From positions 1 through 35,903 of the forward strand of contig DATCLC010000155.1 of assembly GCA_036564135.1 (NCBI GenBank): 35,903 nucleotides of DNA, read 5' to 3'. Within the stretch, counting starts at the first letter, position 1; each line of letters starts with the position of its first letter. This DNA is from RSA11 sp036564135 (GTDB lineage Bacteria; Actinomycetota; Thermoleophilia; Solirubrobacterales; 70-9). A model generated the notes under the pieces. That model was not told the origin of the DNA and made no database searches. It saw only the letters and a list, made by a program, of their open reading frames with translations. This document shows, one piece after another, positions 22,728 through 33,235 of the stretch. The position numbers and the translations under genes are program-made.

Positions 22728-23560
22728 GGATGAAGTCGAGCGATCGCGCGATCCTGATGGGGCTCGTCATCCTCGGGCTGGCGGCGGCGTTCTGGTTCCT
22801 CGTGCTCGCGCCGAAGCGCGAACAGGCGGGCGAGCTCGACGCTCAAATCAGCGAGGTCCAGCGGGAGCTCGACGCCCAGCGCGCCACCGTCGCGCAGGCG
22901 GTCGCCGCGCGCGACTCCTACGAGAGCCGCTACCGCAGCCTCGTCGAGCTCGGCAAGGCGGTGCCGGACGACTCGGATACGGCTTCGATGATCGTGCAGA
23001 TCCAGGGCCTCGCCGACAAGGCGAAGATCCGCTTTGACGGGCTCACGCTGAGCAGCGGCGACGGCGCCGCGCAGGCGCCCGCGGCCGCGGAGACGACCAC
23101 CGATCAGAACCAGAAGAACGGCGCCGAGCAGGGCGGCGACGAGGGCGGCGCGGCCGAGGCGGAGGAGAGCGCCGAGGCAACGCCCACGATGGCGACCGCC
23201 ACCGAGGCGACCGCCGCGAACCTCCCCCTGGGGGCGACGGTTGGCCCGGCGGGGCTGCCGGTCATGCGCCACGAGCTCTCGCTCACCGGCGACTTCTTCG
23301 GCGTGGCCGACCTGATGGCCTCGCTCGACCGCCTCGTCCGCCACGACGGCGCCAAGCTCGAGGTCAACGGCCGCCTCTACACCGTTGACGGCTTCACGAT
23401 GAAGCCCAGCTCGGAGAGCAGAAGCGACCCGCCCGAGCTCGAGGTCACGCTGACGCTCACCTCGTACATCGTCCCCAGCTCCGAGGGCCTGACGGGCGGC
23501 GCAACGCCCACCGCGCCGGCCCCGGCGACCGCGACCACGACTACCTCCACCACGCCATGA
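22724..23560 (+). CDS. pilO: Type IV pilus assembly protein PilO
   Basis: The 278-residue protein has a short cytoplasmic tail, one membrane helix (AILMGLVILGLAAAFWFLVL) and a coiled coil (AGELDAQISEVQRELDAQRA). A PilO-type domain follows, with YESRYRSLVELGKAVPDDSD and, after an Ala/Glu-rich insert of about 60 residues, MRHELSLTGDFFGVADLMAS and FTMKPSSESRSDPPELEVTL. PilO pairs with PilN in the periplasmic or outer-face alignment complex. The acidic low-complexity insert (around residues 110-165) interrupts the usual compact domain. The start overlaps pilN (ATGA) and the stop overlaps the next gene. Confidence 0.9.
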   Translation: MRMKSSDRAILMGLVILGLAAAFWFLVLAPKREQAGELDAQISEVQRELDAQRATVAQAVAARDSYESRYRSLVELGKAVPDDSDTASMIVQIQGLADKAKIRFDGLTLSSGDGAAQAPAAAETTTDQNQKNGAEQGGDEGGAAEAEESAEATPTMATATEATAANLPLGATVGPAGLPVMRHELSLTGDFFGVADLMASLDRLVRHDGAKLEVNGRLYTVDGFTMKPSSESRSDPPELEVTLTLTSYIVPSSEGLTGGATPTAPAPATATTTTSTTP

Positions 23561-24537
23561 AGCTCCCGCGTATCAACAAGGGCCCCGAGATCAAGCTGCC
23601 GAAGCTGTCTGCGCTGAAGCCGCGCAAGCGCTCCGGCGACGACGCGCACGCCGAGCCCGAGGCGGCGACCGAGGCGCGGCCCGCCGACGCGCAGCCGGCC
23701 GCGCGGCGCCGGGCGTCGCTGCCGCAGCCGCCCGCGTTCGTCCAGGACGTCTACCGCGACCTGCGCGACCGCCACCTGCTCCTGCCCGCGGTGGCGCTCC
23801 TGGCCGGGATCGTCGCGATCCCGGTGCTGATGAAGGCGAGCCCCGAGCCCGCGCCCGCCATCCCACCCAGGGCGGTGCCCGAGGACGCGGCGGCGGTGGC
23901 GCCGGCCGTCCTGGCCGAGCAGGAGCTCGGCGTCCGCGACTACCGCAAGCGCCTTGCCGAGCTCAAGCGCAAGAACCCGTTCGACGCGAAGCAGCAGTAT
24001 TCGGACCGCGAGATCGCCGAGCAGACGGCGATCTCGGAGCCCGCCGACCCGGGCGCGGGCCGCAGCGGCAACGGCGGGGACGACGGTGCGAGCGGCCCGC
24101 CGACCGATGTCCAGGTGGAGCCCAGCGGGCCCGTGCAGCCGAGCCCCGGCGGCGATGAGCGGCCCGGCCTCGAGGTGATCGAGCCGCTGGTCGATGTCCG
24201 CTTCGGCCCGGTGGGCGAGCAGAGGGACTACGACGGGCTCAAGGCCATGAAGGCCCTGCCGCGCAGAAAGCGCGCGATCGTGATCTTCGCCGGCTTCGCC
24301 GAGACCTCCGACCGCGTCGTGTTCATGGTCAACGAGGCGGTGGTCGGGACGAGGGGCGACGGGCGCTGCGTGCCGAGCGCGCGGGACTGCCAGTTCCTCT
24401 CGCTCAAGGAGGGCGATGCCCGCGTCCTCGACTTCCGCCATCCCGACGGCTCGGTCACGAAGTACCGCCTCAAGCTCCGGAAGATCCGGATCGAGGTCAC
24501 CCGGGATCCCAAGCTCGAGCGCTCGCTCGAACGCTGA
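23557..24537 (+). CDS. PilP-like pilus assembly protein
   Basis: The 326-residue protein has a cytoplasmic N-terminal part of about 65 residues rich in Lys, Ala and Pro (KLPRINKGPEIKLPKLSALK), one membrane helix (LLLPAVALLAGIVAIPVLM) and an extracytoplasmic region. LAELKRKNPFDAKQQY recalls the short N-P-F segment by which PilP binds the PilN/PilO pair. A disordered Gly/Pro linker then leads to a C-terminal beta domain (FGPVGEQRDYDGLKAMKALP, AIVIFAGFAETSDRVVFMVN) with two Cys. Position directly after pilO with a 4-nt overlap supports a PilP-equivalent role. It lacks the PilP lipobox, as expected without an outer membrane. The assignment is by position and motif. Confidence 0.65.
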   Translation: MKLPRINKGPEIKLPKLSALKPRKRSGDDAHAEPEAATEARPADAQPAARRRASLPQPPAFVQDVYRDLRDRHLLLPAVALLAGIVAIPVLMKASPEPAPAIPPRAVPEDAAAVAPAVLAEQELGVRDYRKRLAELKRKNPFDAKQQYSDREIAEQTAISEPADPGAGRSGNGGDDGASGPPTDVQVEPSGPVQPSPGGDERPGLEVIEPLVDVRFGPVGEQRDYDGLKAMKALPRRKRAIVIFAGFAETSDRVVFMVNEAVVGTRGDGRCVPSARDCQFLSLKEGDARVLDFRHPDGSVTKYRLKLRKIRIEVTRDPKLERSLER

Positions 24538-24563
24538 TTCCCACGCCTCGGCGCGCGGCCGAC

Positions 24564-24569
24564 TAGCCT
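24564..24569 (+). promoter_or_regulatory. Putative -10 hexamer (TAGCCT) for the aro operon
   Basis: TAGCCT lies 10 nt before the aroC ATG, with no Shine-Dalgarno sequence between. Transcription from about 24576 would give an almost leaderless mRNA. Confidence 0.4.
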
Positions 24570-24579
24570 TCTCGCGCGC

Positions 24580-25743
24580 ATGGCGTTCCGATTCACAACC
24601 GCGGGCGAGTCGCACGGGCCCGGCCTCGTCGCGATCGTCGAGGGCCTGCCCGCCGGGCTCGAGCTGAACAGGGAGCGGCTCAACCGCGACATGGCGCGCC
24701 GTCAGCTCGGCCACGGCCGGGGCGGGCGCATGAAGATCGAGCGCGACGAGGTCGAGATCCGCTCCGGCGTGCGCCACGGGCGCACGCTCGGCAGCCCGAT
24801 CGCCGTGCTCGTCGCGAACCGCGACTACCCGAACTGGGAGGAGCGGATGAACCCCTGGCCCGTCGACGCCGAGATCGAGGAGTCTCACCTGCCGCGCCCG
24901 GGGCACGCCGACCTTGCCGGACTGTGGAAGTACGGGTTCACCGACGTGCGCAACGTGCTCGAGCGGGCGAGCGCCCGCGAGACGGCGGCGCGCGTCGCGG
25001 CCGGCGCGATCGCCAAGGAGTTCCTCCGCGCGCTCGGCGTCGAGATCTACAGCCACGTGCTGCGCATAGCGTCGGTCGCCGCTCCCGAGCCGGGCGATTT
25101 GCGCCCAGAGGACTTTGAGGGCGTCGACGACTCGCCGGTGCGCGTGCTCGACAAGGCGACCGAGGAGGCGATGGTCGAGGAGATCAACCGCCTGCGCAAG
25201 GCGAACGAGAGCCTGGGCGGCGTCTTCGAGGTGCGCGCCTTCGGGCTCACGCCGGGGCTGGGCTCCCACGTGAGCTGGGAGGAGCGCCTGGACTCCCGGC
25301 TCGCGCAGGCGATCGTCTCGATCCAGGCGGTGAAGGGTGTGTCGATCGGCGAGGCCTGGGAGGTGGCGTCGGTGCCGGGCTCGCAGGCCCACGACGAGAT
25401 CTTCTACTCCGAGGAGCGCGGCTGGTACCGCGAGACCAACCGCGCCGGCGGGGTCGAGGGCGGCATGACGAACGGCGAGCCGCTGATCGTGCGCGGGGCG
25501 ATCAAGCCGATCTCCACCCTCACCAAGCCGCTGCGCTCGGTGGACACCGAGACCAAGCGGCCCGCCCAGGCCATGCGCGAGCGCACCGACTCGACCGTGG
25601 TGCCCGCCGCGGGCGTGGTCGCCGAGGCGATGGTCGCCTTGGTCCTCGCCCGCTGCTACCGCGAGAAGTTCGGCGGCGACCACATCGACGACGTCATCGC
25701 CGCCGTCCGCTCCTACGAGGAGCGCATCGGGTGGCGGCGCTGA
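24580..25743 (+). CDS. aroC: Chorismate synthase
   Basis: The 387-residue protein has all chorismate synthase signatures: FTTAGESHGPGLVAIVEGLP at the N-terminus, RRQLGHGRGGRMKIERDEVE, SGVRHGRTLGSPIAVLVANR, GHADLAGLWKYGFTDVRNVL, ERASARETAARVAAGAIAKE, and GGVEGGMTNGEPLIVRGAIK followed by KRPAQAMRERTDSTVVPAAG. It removes phosphate from EPSP, using reduced FMN, to give chorismate in the last step of the shikimate pathway. The length is normal. It leads an operon with the fused aroK-aroB and aroQ, and overlaps the next gene by 13 nt. A -10-like hexamer just upstream suggests leaderless expression. Confidence 0.97.
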   Translation: MAFRFTTAGESHGPGLVAIVEGLPAGLELNRERLNRDMARRQLGHGRGGRMKIERDEVEIRSGVRHGRTLGSPIAVLVANRDYPNWEERMNPWPVDAEIEESHLPRPGHADLAGLWKYGFTDVRNVLERASARETAARVAAGAIAKEFLRALGVEIYSHVLRIASVAAPEPGDLRPEDFEGVDDSPVRVLDKATEEAMVEEINRLRKANESLGGVFEVRAFGLTPGLGSHVSWEERLDSRLAQAIVSIQAVKGVSIGEAWEVASVPGSQAHDEIFYSEERGWYRETNRAGGVEGGMTNGEPLIVRGAIKPISTLTKPLRSVDTETKRPAQAMRERTDSTVVPAAGVVAEAMVALVLARCYREKFGGDHIDDVIAAVRSYEERIGWRR

Positions 25744-27317
25744 GCCGCGAGGAGCGCGGGCCCCAGCCGGCGATTGCCCTGGTCGGGTTCATGGGCGCGG
25801 GCAAGACCCGCGCCGCCCAGGGGATCGGAGCGGTGTTGGGCGAGCCCGTCACCGATGTCGACCGGGAGATCGAGCGCGAGCTCGGCGAGCCGATCGCGTC
25901 CTTCTTCGAGCGCGAGGGCGAGGCCGCCTTCCGCAGCCTCGAGGAGCGCCACACCCTGGCGGCGCTGGAGCGCGGCGGGGTGGTCTCGCTGGGCGGTGGC
26001 GCCGTGGAGAACGAGCGCATCAGGGACGCCCTGCGCGCGCACTTCACGGCCTGGTGCCGGGTGCGCGAGGAGGTTGCCTGGGAGCGCTGCCGGATGGCCG
26101 GCGACACCCGCCCGCTGGCGCGGGACCGCGGCGAGTTCGGCGCGCGCCTGCGGCGCCGCGAGCCGCTCTATGAGTCGGTGGCGCGCGCGGTGCTCACGGA
26201 CGGCGGCGAGCGCATGGGCCGCCGGGCGGCCCCCTGGCTGCGCGCCACCGCTTCGCTGCCCGGTGCGCGCCTCGCCTGGGCCGCGTCGCGCTCGGGGGAG
26301 TACCCGGCGATCGTGGGCGCGGGCGCCGTGGGCTTACTCGGCCGCGTGCGCGGGCTCGGCGAGCGCGCCCGCCGCAGGCTGCCCGGGCGCTGGTTCCCGG
26401 TCGCGGACGCCGCGGCCCTGCGCGCTCACGGGGGCCTGCTCGACGGGCTCGAGGAGCCGATCGTCGTCGAGGGCGGCGAGCGGTCGAAGACGCTCGCCGA
26501 GTACGAGCGCGTGCTGCGTGAGCTCGCCGGGCGCGGGGTGCGCCGCGACGACGGCGTGGTCGCGTTCGGCGGCGGCGTGGTCGGGGACCTCGCGGGGTTC
26601 TGCGCCGCGACCTACCAGCGCGGCGTGCCCGTGGTCCAGGTGCCGACGACGGTCGTCGCGCAGGTCGATTCCGCCTACGGCGGCAAGACCGGGGTGGACC
26701 TGCCCGAGGGCAAGAACTACGTGGGCGCCTACCACATGCCGCTCGCCGTGCTGGCCGACCCGGCGACCCTGGCGACTCTGCCGCCCGAGGAGGTCGCCGC
26801 CGGGTTCGCCGAGGTGGTCAAGACCGCGCTGCTCGCGGGCGGCGAGCTCTGGGAGCGGGTGCGCGCGCTCGACGAGTTCCGGCCCGCGGAGCTTGCCGAC
26901 GTGATCTTCGCCTGCGCGCGCACCAAGCTCGACGTGGTCGCGAGCGACGAGCGCGACTCGGGGGCCCGTGCGGCGCTCAACCTCGGTCACACGGTGGGCC
27001 ACGCGATCGAGGCGGTGACGGGTTATGAGCGCTACCGGCATGGCGAGGCCGTCGGGCTTGGCATGCTCGCCGCGCTGCGCCTGTCCGGCGCCGGCGAGCT
27101 GCGAGCCGAGGTCGCCGAGCTGCTCGAGCGCCACGGCCTGCCCGTGCGGCTTGACCCCGCGATCGATCCCGACGAGGTCGTGGCGGCGACCGCCCGCGAC
27201 AAGAAGGCCGGGGCGCGCGGGGTCGGCTGGGTCCTGCTCGAACGCCCCGGCGAGGTCGTGACCGGGGCCAGCGTGGACGCCGCTAATGTGCGGGAGGCCG
27301 TGAAGGAGCTTCAGTGA
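25731..27317 (+). CDS. aroKB: Fused shikimate kinase / 3-dehydroquinate synthase (AroK-AroB)
   Basis: The 528-residue protein joins two pathway enzymes in one frame. Residues ~13-180 are shikimate kinase: Walker A GFMGAGKT, TDVDREIERELGEPI with the substrate-binding Asp, FEREGEAAFRSLEERHTL, VVSLGGGAVEN, and RRREPLYESVA. From ~190 it is dehydroquinate synthase: VVEGGERSKTLAEYERVLRE, VVAFGGGVVGDLAGFCAATY, VPTTVVAQVDSAYGGKTGVD, AGFAEVVKTALLAG and the zinc-binding ALNLGHTVGHAIE and YRHGEAVGLGM. Both active sites look complete. These are usually separate, adjacent genes in Actinobacteria. The GTG start overlaps aroC. A frameshift artefact is unlikely because one frame covers both domains and the linker. 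Confidence 0.93.
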   Translation: MAALSREERGPQPAIALVGFMGAGKTRAAQGIGAVLGEPVTDVDREIERELGEPIASFFEREGEAAFRSLEERHTLAALERGGVVSLGGGAVENERIRDALRAHFTAWCRVREEVAWERCRMAGDTRPLARDRGEFGARLRRREPLYESVARAVLTDGGERMGRRAAPWLRATASLPGARLAWAASRSGEYPAIVGAGAVGLLGRVRGLGERARRRLPGRWFPVADAAALRAHGGLLDGLEEPIVVEGGERSKTLAEYERVLRELAGRGVRRDDGVVAFGGGVVGDLAGFCAATYQRGVPVVQVPTTVVAQVDSAYGGKTGVDLPEGKNYVGAYHMPLAVLADPATLATLPPEEVAAGFAEVVKTALLAGGELWERVRALDEFRPAELADVIFACARTKLDVVASDERDSGARAALNLGHTVGHAIEAVTGYERYRHGEAVGLGMLAALRLSGAGELRAEVAELLERHGLPVRLDPAIDPDEVVAATARDKKAGARGVGWVLLERPGEVVTGASVDAANVREAVKELQ

Positions 27318-27336
27318 GCCATCGCCCCACTGCCGA

Positions 27337-27795
27337 GTGAGTCCGACCACGCACAACCGCGTCGGGGTTCTGCACGGCGCGAACCTCGACCAGCTCGGGC
27401 GCCGCGATCCTGAGCACTACGGGTCGTTCACGCTGTCTGAGCTCGAGGTCGCCGTGCGCCGGTTCGCTCGCGAGCTCGACCTCGAGGTGATCTTCTTCCA
27501 GACCAATCACGAGGGCGAGTTCATCGAGTACCTGCACCGCCTGCCGGAGATCGCCGACGCGGCGGTGATCAACGCGGGCGCCTGGACGCACTACTCGTGG
27601 GCGATCCGTGATGCGCTCGAGTTCGCCGACGTGCCGGCCGTCGAGGTCCACATCTCCGACGTCGAGTCGCGGGAGGAGTGGCGGCGGCACTCGGTGTTCG
27701 ACGGCCTGGTGCTCGCGAAGATCTCCGGGAAGAAGCTGGACGGCTACCGCGAGGCGCTCGAGCTGATCGCGAAGGAGCTGGGCGTTGGCGACTGA
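27337..27795 (+). CDS. aroQ: Type II 3-dehydroquinate dehydratase
   Basis: The 152-residue protein matches the dodecameric type II dehydroquinase, which converts 3-dehydroquinate to 3-dehydroshikimate. Visible motifs are VGVLHGANLDQLGRRDPEHY with the Arg and Tyr that start catalysis, FFQTNHEGEFIEYLHRL, ADAAVINAGAWTHYSWAIRD with the catalytic His, and VEVHISDVESREEWRRHS. The common N-G-P-N-L-N-L-L-G and N-P-A-A-Y-T-H-T motifs are varied here, so it belongs to a divergent branch. The GTG start lies 19 nt after the fusion gene with no obvious ribosome binding site. Its end overlaps the peptidase start by 11 nt. Together with aroC and aroKB the operon covers four pathway steps. Confidence 0.93.
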   Translation: MSPTTHNRVGVLHGANLDQLGRRDPEHYGSFTLSELEVAVRRFARELDLEVIFFQTNHEGEFIEYLHRLPEIADAAVINAGAWTHYSWAIRDALEFADVPAVEVHISDVESREEWRRHSVFDGLVLAKISGKKLDGYREALELIAKELGVGD

Positions 27796-28885
27796 GGAGC
27801 GCGCCGAGCGGCTCGCCGCGCTCGCGGCCGAGGAGGGCCTCGACGCGCTGATCGTCGGCGACTTGGTGACGCCCGGTGACTCGGGCCCCGACGCGATCGC
27901 CAACGTGCGCTGGCTGACCGGGTTCTCGGGCACCAGCGGCCTCGCGATCGTCGGTCCCGGGCGGCGCGAGTTCCTCACCGATTTCCGCTACGCCGAGCGG
28001 GCCGAGCGCCAGGTCGGCGACGCCTTCGAGCGGGTCATCTTCGACGGGCCGGTCTTCGAGGAGCTCGGCAAGCGCCTGTCGGGGCGGGTCGGCTTCGACC
28101 CAGCGGCGACCAGCGTGCGCAACCACCGCAAGCTCGCCGCCGCCGTCGGCGACGACGTCGAGCTCGTGGCGGTCGACGGGCTGGTCGAGCGCCTGCGCCG
28201 GGTGAAGGACGAGGGCGAGGTCGCCGCGATCGCCGCCGCCGCGCGGCTCGCGGACGAGGCGCTCGAGTGGCTGCTCGAGCGGGGGATCGTCGGCAAGACG
28301 GAGCGGCGCATCGCGTTCGAGCTCGAGACCCGCATGCGCGAGCTGGGCGCGGAGCCCTCGTTCCCGACGATCGTCGCCTCCGGCCCCAACGGCGCGCTGC
28401 CGCACGCGTTCCCCACCGAGCGCGAGGTCCAGGCGAAGGAGCTCGTCACGATCGACTGGGGCGCGAAGCTCGATGGCTACTGTTCGGACGGGACGCGCAC
28501 GTTCGCTACGGGCGAGCTCGACGACGAGCTGCGCTCGGCCTACGAGCTCGTGCTCCGCGCGCAGCTCGCGGGGATCGAGGCGGTCGCCGCGGGCGCGCAC
28601 GGGCGCGTGGTGGACGCCGCCGCCCGCCGGATCATCGAGGAGGCGGGGATGGGCGAGCACTTCGGGCACGGCCTCGGGCATGGCGTGGGCATGCAGGTGC
28701 ACGAGCCGCCGCGGCTGAGCAAGCGCTCGGAGGACACCCTGGAGTCGGGCAACGTGGTCACGGTCGAGCCGGGCGTGTACGTCCCGGGCCGCTTCGGCCT
28801 GCGGATTGAGGATCTCGTTGTGGTTACCGACCGCGAGCCGAAGAATCTGAGCGGCCTGCCGAAAGAGCTGCAGGTGGTCAGCTGA
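27785..28885 (+). CDS. pepQ: M24 family Xaa-Pro aminopeptidase
   Basis: The 366-residue protein has a creatinase-like N-terminal domain (VRWLTGFSGTSGLAIVGPGR, FLTDFRYAERAE) and a pita-bread catalytic domain. The five metal ligands appear in order: two Asp in LVTIDWGAKLDGYCSDGTRT, His in FGHGLGHGVGMQVHEPPRLS, and Glu in VTVEPGVYVPGRFGLRIEDL. It removes N-terminal residues before proline. The start is TTG, overlapping aroQ by 11 nt. In many Actinobacteria this gene sits between aroQ and efp; here efp does not follow and a MITE-like element begins a few bases after the stop. The symbol is a family-level choice. Confidence 0.9.
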   Translation: MATEERAERLAALAAEEGLDALIVGDLVTPGDSGPDAIANVRWLTGFSGTSGLAIVGPGRREFLTDFRYAERAERQVGDAFERVIFDGPVFEELGKRLSGRVGFDPAATSVRNHRKLAAAVGDDVELVAVDGLVERLRRVKDEGEVAAIAAAARLADEALEWLLERGIVGKTERRIAFELETRMRELGAEPSFPTIVASGPNGALPHAFPTEREVQAKELVTIDWGAKLDGYCSDGTRTFATGELDDELRSAYELVLRAQLAGIEAVAAGAHGRVVDAAARRIIEEAGMGEHFGHGLGHGVGMQVHEPPRLSKRSEDTLESGNVVTVEPGVYVPGRFGLRIEDLVVVTDREPKNLSGLPKELQVVS

Positions 28886-28890
28886 CTTAC

Positions 28891-29049
28891 TGCCAGCTCC
28901 CAGCTCCCAGGCGCCAGCTCGGGGGTTCAAGCGGCGGCTGCGCCAAGTGTGCGATTCCGGTTGCAACCCGCAACGCTTTCGCACTCGGCGTGGAGATGTC
29001 GTGTCCGTCGGCAGCCACGCGGCCGAGGCCACGGAGCTGGTAGTTGGCA
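28891..29049. mobile_element. MITE-like element with 17-bp imperfect terminal inverted repeats
   Basis: TGCCAGCTCCCAGCTCC (28891-28907) pairs with GGAGCTGGTAGTTGGCA (29033-29049): 15 Watson-Crick pairs, one G-T and one mismatch over 17. The 159-bp unit has no ORF and contains the hairpin at 28941-28990. It fills the gap between the peptidase and molybdopterin oxidoreductase genes. No clear target-site duplication is visible, so it may instead be a structured leader or a simple repeat. Confidence 0.45.
28941..28990 (-). repeat. Dispersed hairpin element, copy 1
   Basis: On the minus strand it reads CGCCGAGTGCGAAAGCGTTG at its 5' end and ends GAATCGCACACTTGGCG, forming a stem with a two-base bulge and a loop that contains GGTTGCAACC. 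The 5' arm and loop match copy 2 at 34334-34385 except for a 2-nt gap. Function unknown. Confidence 0.6.
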
Positions 29050-29074
29050 GCTGGTAGCGGGCCGCTGATTGCTG

Positions 29075-29080
29075 TACGGT
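29075..29080 (+). promoter_or_regulatory. Putative -10 hexamer (TACGGT) of a leaderless transcript
   Basis: TACGGT lies 7 nt before the GTG of the molybdopterin oxidoreductase, with no Shine-Dalgarno sequence between. A start at about +7 would fall on or next to the GTG. Confidence 0.4.
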
Positions 29081-29087
29081 CGCTTCC

Positions 29088-31349
<2,262 letters not shown>

Positions 31350-31375
31350 GCGGCGCTCGGCCCCGGGACGCGGCT

Positions 31376-31381
31376 TAGACT
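31376..31381 (+). promoter_or_regulatory. Putative -10 hexamer (TAGACT) of a leaderless transcript
   Basis: TAGACT lies 6 nt before the GTG of the secreted metallohydrolase-like gene. No Shine-Dalgarno sequence is present. Confidence 0.4.
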
Positions 31382-31387
31382 CGCCGC

Positions 31388-33235
31388 GTGGCGCTCGGGA
31401 CGGCCACGGGGTTGCGGGAGCGCCCAGGTTTTGGGCGCGGCGTCGCGCTGCTCGCGGCCTCGGCGCTCGGGATCGCGCTCGGCGCGCTCGCACCCGGCTC
31501 GGCCAACGCCGCGGTTGGCCCCTGCGGCGGCGCGGCGATGCCCGAACCCGATCTCGTGATCTCGGGCTCCTTCGGCAGGCAGATCGAGGGCGACTACGTG
31601 ATGCTTCCGTTCCGCGTGCCCGAGGGCACGACTGCGGTACGCGTCAAGTACTGCCACGACCAGCCGCTGCTCGCGAGCTTCCCCGGCGTCGATTCGCTCA
31701 ACAAGCACACGCTCGACATGGGCGTGTACGGGCCGCGCGAGGACGGCGACGAGCTCTGGGACGAGGACGAGATCCGCGGCTGGGGTGGCTCAAGCCGAAA
31801 GGACGTGACGATCTCGCCCGAGGGCTCGATCGACCCGGACCCCGTGCCCGTCGCCACGGAGGAGACCACCGTCGGCTACCGGCCGGGCCCGATCGAGCCG
31901 GGCCTGTGGGCGGTCGAGCTCGGCGTCGCCGCGATCGGCGCGGAGCTGCCCGGGGTGGAGGACGACCGGGTGGCCTGGCGGGTCGAGATCGACCTGATCG
32001 ATGACCCCGGCTTCGCCGACGAGCCGTACGAGCCGGTGCCCTACGACGAGCGGCCTGCGAACCCGAATCCCGGCTGGTACGAGGGCGACTTCCACGTGCA
32101 CGCGCGCAACTCGGGCCCGGGGGGCGCGACGATGCGGGAGACCTTCGACTACGCGTTCGGCCCGCCGGGACGCGGTGCCGACCTCGACTTCATCACGCTC
32201 TCCGACTACGTGAACGACCGCACCTGGGGCGAGATCGGCGCGTTCCAGGCCGGCTACCCGGGCAAGCTGATCATCCGCTCGAGCGAGGTGATCACCTATC
32301 GCGGCCACATGAACAACCACGGTGGCGGCGGGTTCGTGGACTACCGCACCGGGGCGGTGATCGAGGCGACCCTCGAGGGGAGGGGGGTGGAGCGGCGCGT
32401 CGCCGACCTGCGGATGGTGCGCCCGCCGCGCCCGGCGGCTGAGGTGCTGCGCGACATCCACGCCAGGGGCGGCTGGACGCAGCTCAACCACGTCGAGACC
32501 TTCCCCGCGGAGATCCCCACGTTCGGCAACCTCTGCCGGGGCTGCTCGTGGGAGTACTCGCCGATCGAGACCGACTTCCGCGAGGTCGACGCGATCGAGG
32601 TCGCGACCGGCCCGGCCGGGCTCGACATCGGCGCGCTCGACCCGGGGCCGAACCCCTTTGGCCCGCTCGCGTTGCTCTTCTACGAGCGGGCGCTGGACGC
32701 GAACGGCTTCAACCGCAACCGGATCGCGGTGGTGGGTTCCTCCGACAGCCACAACGCGGGGCGCACGAACGACCCGATCACGCAAGCGCCGATCGGCACT
32801 GCCCGGACCGTGGTTTACGCGGAGGAGCTCTCGGAGCGCGGCATCCGCGAGGGGATCGAGCGCGGCCACACGTACGTCAAGACCTGGGGCGGCGACGGGC
32901 CCGACCTGCGGTTCGAGGGAATCGCGTCGGGGATGCGCGAGCCCGCGATCATGGGCGAGGAGATCGCCGCGCGCGCGGCGACGCTCACCGCGCGCGTGAC
33001 CGGGCTGAACAGGGCGCGCTCGGCGCGCGGCGGCATCTACGCGCTCGTCGTCATGCGCAACGGCTTGCCGCACCTCGCCTACCCGATGCTGATCGGCGAT
33101 CGCTTCCAGGCGAGCTTCCCGGCGTTCGCGCCGGCCCGCTACTCGCTGTGGGTCGTGCGCGTGGGCGCCGGAGTCTCGGTCGAGGCGGTGACGACGCCGA
33201 TCTGGGTCGACCCGGCCGGCGACCCGCGCGGCTAG
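31388..33235 (+). CDS. Secreted CehA/McbA-like PHP-type metallohydrolase
   Basis: The 615-residue protein has an N-terminal signal peptide (VALLAASALGIALGALAPGS, cut near ANA, residue ~41). An N-terminal beta domain of about 190 residues precedes a PHP-like hydrolase domain. Probable metal ligands are His236 and His238 in YEGDFHVHARNSG, Asp273 in DFITLSDYVND, Glu300 in RSSEVITYRGHMNNH, His368 in WTQLNHVETFP, and Asp453/His455 in VVGSSDSHNAG. CehA carbaryl hydrolase and McbA share this pattern; here an extracellular phosphoesterase or esterase role is inferred and the substrate is unknown. GTG start with TAGACT 6 nt upstream. The 3' end overlaps the convergent M42 gene by 4 nt. Confidence 0.82.
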   Translation: MALGTATGLRERPGFGRGVALLAASALGIALGALAPGSANAAVGPCGGAAMPEPDLVISGSFGRQIEGDYVMLPFRVPEGTTAVRVKYCHDQPLLASFPGVDSLNKHTLDMGVYGPREDGDELWDEDEIRGWGGSSRKDVTISPEGSIDPDPVPVATEETTVGYRPGPIEPGLWAVELGVAAIGAELPGVEDDRVAWRVEIDLIDDPGFADEPYEPVPYDERPANPNPGWYEGDFHVHARNSGPGGATMRETFDYAFGPPGRGADLDFITLSDYVNDRTWGEIGAFQAGYPGKLIIRSSEVITYRGHMNNHGGGGFVDYRTGAVIEATLEGRGVERRVADLRMVRPPRPAAEVLRDIHARGGWTQLNHVETFPAEIPTFGNLCRGCSWEYSPIETDFREVDAIEVATGPAGLDIGALDPGPNPFGPLALLFYERALDANGFNRNRIAVVGSSDSHNAGRTNDPITQAPIGTARTVVYAEELSERGIREGIERGHTYVKTWGGDGPDLRFEGIASGMREPAIMGEEIAARAATLTARVTGLNRARSARGGIYALVVMRNGLPHLAYPMLIGDRFQASFPAFAPARYSLWVVRVGAGVSVEAVTTPIWVDPAGDPRG

